This document shows, one piece after another, positions 7,877 through 12,651 of a DNA stretch of 12,651 bases. Source of the stretch: Cytophagales bacterium (GTDB lineage: Bacteria > Bacteroidota > Bacteroidia > Cytophagales > Spirosomataceae); NCBI GenBank assembly GCA_013205605.1, contig JABMMK010000248.1, forward strand, positions 1-12,651, read 5' to 3'. A program made the translations under genes and the position numbers. Within the stretch, counting starts at the first letter, position 1. The number at the start of each line of letters is the position of its first letter. The notes under the pieces were generated by a model. The model saw only the letters and a program-made list of their open reading frames with translations. It made no database searches and was not told where the DNA came from.

Positions 7877-8514
7877 ACTCCTTTGATATATGGATTACTA
7901 ACTTTTTCTTCACCGATCGTGGTGGGTCCGCCATGCCCAGGATACACTTTTACGGAATCGGGTAGGGTATATAATTCGGTGCTTATGCTCTGCATGAGAT
8001 CCGCATGATTACAAAGTTGAAAATCTGTTCTTCCCACACTTCTTCTAAATAATACATCGCCGTCAATGAGTATGCCATGTTTTTCTTCATAAAATGCGAC
8101 ATGTCCAGGCGCATGACCTGGGACAAAAAGCACCTTTAATTCGATATTGCCAATGGTGATTATTTCATTGTCTGTGTACCAGCGATCCACTGATGCCGCT
8201 TGATAATGTGGAAAACCATACACAGCAGCCCTATTTTCTGAATCACTTAAAATCGGAATTTCTTTGGGATGTAAGCAAAATGGTATTTTGTATTCATTCT
8301 TGACGAAATCAACTCCTAGCACATGGTCGATGTGAGCATGCGTATTTAAAATGAATTGTAGTTGGATCCTATTTTCGTCTACAAACGTTTTTAATTCTTG
8401 CCTTTCTTCAAATGTATAGCAGCCGGGATCAATGATTGCACCCATTCCATGCTCATCCCAAATTAAATAGGTGTTCTCTTGGAATGGATTAAATGAAAAA
8501 GATTTTAATTGCAT
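7873..8514 (-). CDS. Metallo-beta-lactamase-fold hydrolase, glyoxalase-II-like
   Basis: This is a 213-residue, probably cytosolic zinc hydrolase of the metallo-beta-lactamase superfamily. Metal-binding motifs are complete: THAHIDH (about 58-64; His59, His61, Asp63, His64), PGHAPGH (about 132-138), IDGDVLF (Asp153) and YPGHGGPT (His194). SVGRTD after the Asp ligand resembles glyoxalase II and its relatives, so a thioester hydrolase is likely, but the substrate cannot be read from sequence. The protein lacks the long C-terminal substrate domain of classical glyoxalase II. The frame opens 7 codons earlier at a TTG (8535), but ATG 8514 precedes the family-typical KSFSFNPFQENTYL and is preferred. 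This leaves 41 nt to the methyltransferase gene upstream, the only real gap in the operon. The stop overlaps the pssA start by 4 nt. Confidence 0.9.
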   Translation of the reverse strand: MQLKSFSFNPFQENTYLIWDEHGMGAIIDPGCYTFEERQELKTFVDENRIQLQFILNTHAHIDHVLGVDFVKNEYKIPFCLHPKEIPILSDSENRAAVYGFPHYQAASVDRWYTDNEIITIGNIELKVLFVPGHAPGHVAFYEEKHGILIDGDVLFRRSVGRTDFQLCNHADLMQSISTELYTLPDSVKVYPGHGGPTTIGEEKVSNPYIKGV

Positions 8515-8555
8515 GGGTATTTGAAATTTTTGCAAATTACTATTTTAATTCAATT

Positions 8556-9254
8556 TTATTGACCTAAAAGGAAGATGCAAGGTCTTTTATGCAAATCGGG
8601 TAATTCGTTTTTCCATGTTTGCGCCGACTTAGTTTTGATAAATCCTGAGGGACTTGTTACGTCGCAGGCAATGCAGATTAATAAGTTAGCTGGAGAATTG
8701 TTGATGATATCTTCTAACATCCCATTGTTTCTAAAAGGTGTTTCAATAAATAAATGGGTAAACCCTGTCTTTTCAACTTCTCTCGCTAATAGATTTAATT
8801 TTTTAGCTTTTAAATCTTTATCGATGGGTAAGTAACCATGAAATGTAAAGTTTTGACCCGAAAATCCTGACCCCATCAGCGCTAGTAAAATGGAAGATGG
8901 ACCAACTAAAGGAATCACTTCAATATTTATTTCTTGTGCGATGGAAACGGCTAATGCACCTGGATCTGCTATTCCTGGGCAACCAGCTTCTGATAATACG
9001 CCAATGAATTCTTCTTGTTTATGTGCAGAAATAAAAGATGAAATTTCGGATTTAGTACTGTCTTTATCCAAAATGGCAAAAGTTAACTCGTCGATGTTGA
9101 TTCCTAATTTAAGTTCACTGATAAACCTTCTGGCGGTTCTTATATTTTCAACTAAATAATGCTTGCATAAAAGGACATATTTTGAGATGTCTGCGGTCAA
9201 CACATCCGATGCGGTATTTTCTGAGATAGGGCAGGGGATGAGGACGAGTTTCAT
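8556..9254 (-). CDS. RsmI-like tetrapyrrole-methylase-family SAM-dependent methyltransferase
   Basis: This 232-residue protein has the tetrapyrrole (corrin/porphyrin) methylase fold that also makes RsmI, the enzyme that 2'-O-methylates C1402 of 16S rRNA. The clearest motif is the SAM-binding SEAGCPGIADPG (88-99), followed by VGPSSILLALMGSGFSG (117-133), HGYLP (139-143), IETPFRNN (170-177) and CDVTSPSGF (197-205). The N-terminus differs from standard RsmI. PCPISEN stands where PTPIGNL is expected, and VENIRTARRF stands where AEDTR is expected. It therefore looks like the second, shorter paralogue of the family rather than RsmI itself, and its substrate is unassigned. The frame extends upstream to 9308, but that part lies inside the hydrolase gene; ATG 9254 overlaps the hydrolase TGA by 4 nt and begins the first strand (MKLVLIP), so it is chosen. 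Confidence 0.88.
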   Translation of the reverse strand: MKLVLIPCPISENTASDVLTADISKYVLLCKHYLVENIRTARRFISELKLGINIDELTFAILDKDSTKSEISSFISAHKQEEFIGVLSEAGCPGIADPGALAVSIAQEINIEVIPLVGPSSILLALMGSGFSGQNFTFHGYLPIDKDLKAKKLNLLAREVEKTGFTHLFIETPFRNNGMLEDIINNSPANLLICIACDVTSPSGFIKTKSAQTWKNELPDLHKRPCIFLLGQ

Positions 9255-10012
9255 AGTATGCTGTTGATTACTTCCAGAAATGCAACGGGCTGATCTGCTT
9301 GAACCCAATGACTTGCCTGTGGAATTTCGAACAACTCAAAATTCGGAAATATTTCTGAGATTAATCGTTGGTCTTCCGGTTGAATGTAATGCGATTCGGC
9401 ACCTTTAATAAAAATCGCAGGAGTTTCGGAGGGTTGATGAACCCACAATTCTAAACCCACCACATCAATATTTTTAGTAATGACTTGTAAATTTATTTTC
9501 CATTCAAAACCATTTTCTCCAGTCCTATGAAGGTTTTTTAATAGAAATTGGCGCACACCCTCATTGTCCTCAAATCGCTTCATGTGCTCATTTGCCGCCT
9601 GCCTATTCTCCAAATTCGCTACATCTAAACTATTTAATCCTTCTAAAATTAAACTATGATGCACTGGGTAAAATTTGGGTGCTATGTCCACAATCACTAT
9701 TTTATGGGCTGTATTGGGGTGATTTAGGTCAAATTGCATCACGACTTTTCCGCCCATGGAATGACCGATCAACAAAGGTTTTTCTAGCGAATGGTCTTGA
9801 ATGAATTCCATTAAATCTTCCGACATGACTTGGTAGTCAAATTCCTCTGACCAAGGAGAATGGCCATGGTTTCGTAGGTCCAAAAGAAAGACTTGGTGGT
9901 TTTCGCTTAAGACTTTTGCGATGCCAACCCAGTTGTCCGACGTGCCAAAAATCCCATGTAAAATAACAATGGGGCTACCTTTCTCACCTAATTTTCTAAA
10001 AAATAATTTCAT
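9251..10012 (-). CDS. Alpha/beta hydrolase, YbfF-like esterase
   Basis: This 253-residue alpha/beta-hydrolase-fold protein resembles E. coli YbfF, an esterase active on short acyl esters and acyl-CoA in vitro. The oxyanion region is ILHGIFGTSDNW (17-28), and LDLRNHGHSPW (44-54) is the next family hallmark. The nucleophile elbow GHSMGGK places Ser85, VIVDIAP (107-112) follows strand 6, and ASHWVQAD supplies the catalytic His235. No signal peptide or membrane segment is seen, so it is probably cytosolic. The physiological substrate is unknown; family members also include haloperoxidase-like and MenH-like enzymes, but the NHGHS and IGHSMGGK context favours YbfF. It overlaps selD upstream and the methyltransferase downstream by 4 nt each. 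Confidence 0.9.
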   Translation of the reverse strand: MKLFFRKLGEKGSPIVILHGIFGTSDNWVGIAKVLSENHQVFLLDLRNHGHSPWSEEFDYQVMSEDLMEFIQDHSLEKPLLIGHSMGGKVVMQFDLNHPNTAHKIVIVDIAPKFYPVHHSLILEGLNSLDVANLENRQAANEHMKRFEDNEGVRQFLLKNLHRTGENGFEWKINLQVITKNIDVVGLELWVHQPSETPAIFIKGAESHYIQPEDQRLISEIFPNFELFEIPQASHWVQADQPVAFLEVINSIL

Positions 10013-11055
10013 TGAATGTATATCGCTTTTTCTCTTTTTTCAATGGTCTTTCCAATGGGCTTTAGATTGAATCCTTCGTCCTTTAGAAATTTTTCAAAGA
10101 CTTCTTGATATTTTTCCTCTATGGCAATTAATAAGCCCCCTGAGGTTTGTGGGTCGGCGCCAATGAGCCTTTGGTATTCTGTAATACCGTCTTGAATTCG
10201 GTGTCCATAGCTAGACCAATTTCGCTCGGTTCCTCCAGGGAAACATTTTTGATTTAAGTAGGTATCTAAACTGTCCAGTGTGGGTATTTCATTGAAAAAC
10301 AGCTCGGAACTTAGCTGTGAACCGTCCGACATCTCGACTAAATGACCAAATAAGCCAAAACCCGTCACATCTGTTAAAGACTTGACATAAGATAGTGGGC
10401 CTAATTTTTCGCCCAATACATTAAGCGTACTCATTTGCTTGACTGCCTTGGCTAAATCAGTTGGGCTGACGATGCCTCTTTTTTGACCCGTCGATAAAAT
10501 ACCTACTCCTAAAGGCTTGGTTAAATAAAGAAGGCAATTTTCGGTAGCTTGATCATTCTGTTTTAAATGTTCTTTTTTAACCTTCCCCGTGACTGCTAAA
10601 CCGAAAATCGGCTCGGGGGAGTCGATGGAGTGTCCCCCAGCTAAAGGAATTCCAGCTTCTGCGCAAGCGGCTCTTCCACCTTCTAGAACTTGGGCCGCAA
10701 TTTCTGGGGCTAGCTTGTCGATGGGCCAGCCTAGTATGGCGATGGCCATGAGTGGAGTTCCACCCATCGCATAAATATCAGAAATGGCATTCGTTGCCGC
10801 TATTTTACCAAAATCAAAGGGGTCATCCACGATGGGCATAAAAAAGTCGGTCGTCGATATGACCGCTTCTCCATTTTGCCAATCAAATACGGCGGCATCG
10901 TCTCTGCTTTCGTTGCCAACTAACAATAAAGGATGATTCTTTTTAGGCCTATCTGTTGTAAGGATTTTGTCTAAGATTTGTGGGGATATTTTGCAACCAC
11001 AGCCAGCTCCATGTGAAAATGAAGTTAATTTGATGGGTTCTTTATTCGTTTGCAT
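10009..11055 (-). CDS. selD: Selenide, water dikinase (selenophosphate synthetase)
   Basis: SelD makes selenophosphate from selenide and ATP, the selenium donor for selenocysteine and for 2-selenouridine in tRNA. The 348 residues match E. coli SelD (347). The glycine-rich N-terminal loop HGAGCGCK gives the catalytic pair Cys19 and Lys22 (Cys17 and Lys20 in E. coli), so this is the Cys form with no in-frame UGA at that site. Metal-binding aspartates fall at Asp53 (SRDDAAVF), Asp93 (NAISDIYAMGG) and Asp229 (LTDVTGFG), all shifted by two from E. coli. ADPQTSGGLL is near the C-terminus. It is the first gene of the minus-strand string, and its TGA overlaps the hydrolase ATG. No selenium-using gene (selA, selB, mnmH) is visible. 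A TATTTTTG element on the minus strand lies 17 nt ahead of the ATG. Confidence 0.97.
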   Translation of the reverse strand: MQTNKEPIKLTSFSHGAGCGCKISPQILDKILTTDRPKKNHPLLLVGNESRDDAAVFDWQNGEAVISTTDFFMPIVDDPFDFGKIAATNAISDIYAMGGTPLMAIAILGWPIDKLAPEIAAQVLEGGRAACAEAGIPLAGGHSIDSPEPIFGLAVTGKVKKEHLKQNDQATENCLLYLTKPLGVGILSTGQKRGIVSPTDLAKAVKQMSTLNVLGEKLGPLSYVKSLTDVTGFGLFGHLVEMSDGSQLSSELFFNEIPTLDSLDTYLNQKCFPGGTERNWSSYGHRIQDGITEYQRLIGADPQTSGGLLIAIEEKYQEVFEKFLKDEGFNLKPIGKTIEKREKAIYIQ

Positions 11056-11071
11056 ATATAAATTTCAACTA

Positions 11072-11079
11072 CAAAAATA
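11072..11079 (-). promoter_or_regulatory. Candidate -7 promoter element for the selD operon
   Basis: Read on the minus strand this is TATTTTTG, an exact TAnnTTTG match, 17 nt before the selD ATG. Transcription would start only about 10 nt before the start codon. No TTG -33 element is present at the usual distance, and the DNA is AT-rich enough for chance matches, so the call is tentative. Confidence 0.35.
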
Positions 11080-11130
11080 TTCTTTAAATAATTAAAAATT
11101 AAGGTTTTGTTAAATTTTGAATGTGTATTG

Positions 11131-11142
11131 CACTTTAAAGTG
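11131..11142. promoter_or_regulatory. Perfect 12-bp palindrome in the selD/receptor divergent spacer, possible operator
   Basis: CACTTTAAAGTG reads identically on both strands. It lies 76 bp upstream of the selD ATG and 167 bp upstream of the receptor ATG. A heptamer TATTGCA partly overlaps its left side (11126-11132) and recurs at 11150-11156, 24 bp later. The G/C-containing ends of the palindrome stand out in a very AT-rich spacer. It could bind a dimeric regulator of one or both genes; no regulator can be named. The palindrome is observed directly, the function is inference. Confidence 0.35.
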
Positions 11143-11308
11143 TTCTTATTATTGCAAAAATATTATTTTTTGTAATTTTTATCCTATTAATCAATAACTT
11201 AGGTTAAATATCATTAAAAGTCTATCTAATAATAATTGGAGTATTTGATTTTTTAAGTTTATTTTGTAGAATATTTTGTTCAACTCAATTATAAAAAATT
11301 TACATTTT

Positions 11309-12651
11309 ATGAAGAAAAACTTTATTATCAATTCTGTGTTGTTTGGAGCGTTTTTTGCGCTTTTAATGATGCTACCTGTGAGTAGAGTATTTGCTCAAGG
11401 TTCTACAACTGCTGCTCTAGCAGGAAATGTAGTGGATGAAAAAGGGCAAGGTTTACCTGGTGCTTCGGTAATTGCCGTTCATGAGCCTACGGGTTCTCGT
11501 TATGGTGGTTCGACAAGAGCTGATGGTCGCTACAACATTGTTAACATGCGTGTAGGTGGTCCTTACAAAATAACGGTTTCATTTGTGGGGTATAAAAATG
11601 CGGTTCAATCTGGAATTGTATTGACTTTAGCTCAAGAATTACGCCAAAACTTCAAATTGGAAGTAAATCAATCTCAATTGGAAGAAGTAAAAGTAGTTGC
11701 TTCTCGTAGTTCGATCATCAACTCAGGTCGTACGGGTGCTGCGACAACAGTTAGTAATAATCAAATTACTACTTTACCTACTTTGAATCGTTCATTAGGT
11801 GATTTTGCTCGTTTAGATCCACGTGCAAATGGTTTGAGCTTTGCGGGTCGAAATTCATTGTATAATAACATTACGGTTGACGGAGCATTTTTCAATAATG
11901 CATTTGCCTTGTCTAGTACGATTGGTGGACAGGCTGGTGCGTCTCCTATTTCAGTGGATGCGATTGACCAGTTCCAAGTTTTGATCGCACCTTATGACGT
12001 TCGTCAAGGAATGGCGACTGGAGCTAATATCAACGTAGTAACTAAATCAGGTACTAACAATTGGTCAGGTTCTGGTTATTATTTCGGAACAGACCAAGGA
12101 TTGGTTGGCAATAAAATAGGTGATGTGGTGAATCAATATGGTACCTTTGCTCGTGGGCAAATCGGTGCTCGTATCGGTGGTGCTTTAATCAAAGATAAAT
12201 TATTTGTTTTTGCTTCATTTGAGCAAGAGACACAAACGGATCCAGGTTCAAACTTTGTTGCTACACGTACAGGAACAGAGCCAAACAGATCAATTGCTAA
12301 AGCAGAAGATTTAGATCGTTTGAAATCATTCTTATTGTCTAAATTCAAGTACGATCCAGGTGCTTACGAGAATTACAATAGAGAGAAATTCTCCCAAAAG
12401 GCAAACATTCGTTTAGACTGGAATATTTCTGATAAGCATAAATTGAACGTTAAGTATAACTACTTACGTTCGTTTGCTGACATTTCGCCTTCGAATTCAG
12501 GTTCATTATTGGGCGGTCGTTCGCCATCAGTTAACGTACTACCTTTCCAAGGTTCATTGTATCGCATCAACAATAATTTAGATTCTTATATTGCTGAATT
12601 AAACTCAACTTTTTCGAACTCGGTAGCGAATAACTTGACAGTAGGTTACAC
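11309..12651 (+). CDS. Oar-like TonB-dependent outer-membrane receptor (3'-partial)
   Basis: The frame is open from ATG 11309 to the right edge, giving 447 residues of a protein that is usually about 1000 or more. Residues 1-29 form a Sec signal peptide (KKN start, hydrophobic core, cleavage probably after VFA). Residues about 35-117 are a carboxypeptidase-regulatory-like beta-sandwich (LAGNVVDEKGQGLPGASV, ADGRYNI, VSFVGY). QLEEVKVVAS (123-132) resembles the TonB-box region. The plug follows (about 135-255), with ITVDGAFFNNAF, IGGQAGASPISVDAIDQFQV, APYDVRQG and NVVTKSGTN, which are Oar-family hallmarks rather than SusC ones. Barrel strands begin near 256. The substrate is unknown; Oar of Myxococcus is linked to protein export. 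Arg is mostly CGT (about 15 of 23 by hand count) and Gly mostly GGT, suggesting high expression. No Shine-Dalgarno is seen. TTTG at 11244 with TATTTTG at 11272 is only an imperfect promoter match. Confidence 0.93.
   Translation, partial: MKKNFIINSVLFGAFFALLMMLPVSRVFAQGSTTAALAGNVVDEKGQGLPGASVIAVHEPTGSRYGGSTRADGRYNIVNMRVGGPYKITVSFVGYKNAVQSGIVLTLAQELRQNFKLEVNQSQLEEVKVVASRSSIINSGRTGAATTVSNNQITTLPTLNRSLGDFARLDPRANGLSFAGRNSLYNNITVDGAFFNNAFALSSTIGGQAGASPISVDAIDQFQVLIAPYDVRQGMATGANINVVTKSGTNNWSGSGYYFGTDQGLVGNKIGDVVNQYGTFARGQIGARIGGALIKDKLFVFASFEQETQTDPGSNFVATRTGTEPNRSIAKAEDLDRLKSFLLSKFKYDPGAYENYNREKFSQKANIRLDWNISDKHKLNVKYNYLRSFADISPSNSGSLLGGRSPSVNVLPFQGSLYRINNNLDSYIAELNSTFSNSVANNLTVGY

Noticed and set aside
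8575..9159. Plus-strand open frames (8575-8835 and 8890-9159) opposite the methyltransferase gene
   Set aside because: They are antisense shadows of a gene with clear family motifs, and their translations show no recognisable domain.
10990..11001. Selenocysteine codon at the SelD active site
   Set aside because: The codon reads as Cys in the HGAGCGCK loop, so no UGA recoding is involved.
11244..11278. TTTG plus TATTTTG as promoter of the receptor gene
   Set aside because: The -7 part is one base short of TAnnTTTG and the spacing is at the upper limit, so it is not listed as a feature.
12133..12348. Minus-strand open frame inside the receptor gene
   Set aside because: It is antisense to the receptor barrel region, which has continuous coding signal on the plus strand.

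Overview
The window looks like chromosomal DNA of a Gram-negative member of the Bacteroidota, probably order Cytophagales. The DNA is AT-rich. It carries a KDO-activating enzyme (kdsB, so an outer membrane with LPS) and an Oar-like TonB-dependent receptor with an N-terminal carboxypeptidase-regulatory domain. It has almost no Shine-Dalgarno sequences, and a TAnnTTTG-type promoter element stands before metH. The order-level placement is inferred from protein flavour and gene style, not from a marker gene.

Layout. Positions 1-270 hold the C-terminal end of an unrecognised plus-strand protein. kdsB (297-1049, +) follows. A candidate Bacteroidota promoter then precedes metH (1147-4905, +) and metF (4910-5863, +), which form a compact methionine/one-carbon operon: MetF makes 5-methyl-THF and the cobalamin-dependent MetH uses it to methylate homocysteine. 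metF collides tail to tail, with a 4-bp overlap, with a minus-strand NUMOD4/HNH protein (5860-6438). A divergent spacer leads to a small CoA-binding-fold protein (6549-6905, +), whose stop codon directly abuts the stop of the next minus-strand gene.

Positions 6906-11055 are one minus-strand gene string, read from right to left: selD, a YbfF-like alpha/beta hydrolase, a short RsmI-like tetrapyrrole-methylase-family methyltransferase, a glyoxalase-II-like metallo-beta-lactamase-fold hydrolase, pssA (phosphatidylserine synthase) and purS. Four of the five junctions are 4-nt ATGA overlaps, so the string is very likely one operon with translational coupling, although its functions are unrelated (selenium, lipid, purine, RNA or other methylation).

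A 253-bp AT-rich divergent spacer (11056-11308) holds a perfect 12-bp palindrome and a repeated heptamer. It separates selD from an Oar-like TonB-dependent receptor (11309 onward, +) that runs off the right edge.

No tRNA, rRNA, CRISPR array, insertion sequence or phage gene was seen, and no stretch over 300 bases lacks a gene. Most of the window is ordinary housekeeping DNA. I did not find a convincing new system. The most interesting points are the free-standing NUMOD4/HNH protein, the divergent RsmI-like methyltransferase, the mixed-function operon, and the palindrome in the selD/receptor spacer.
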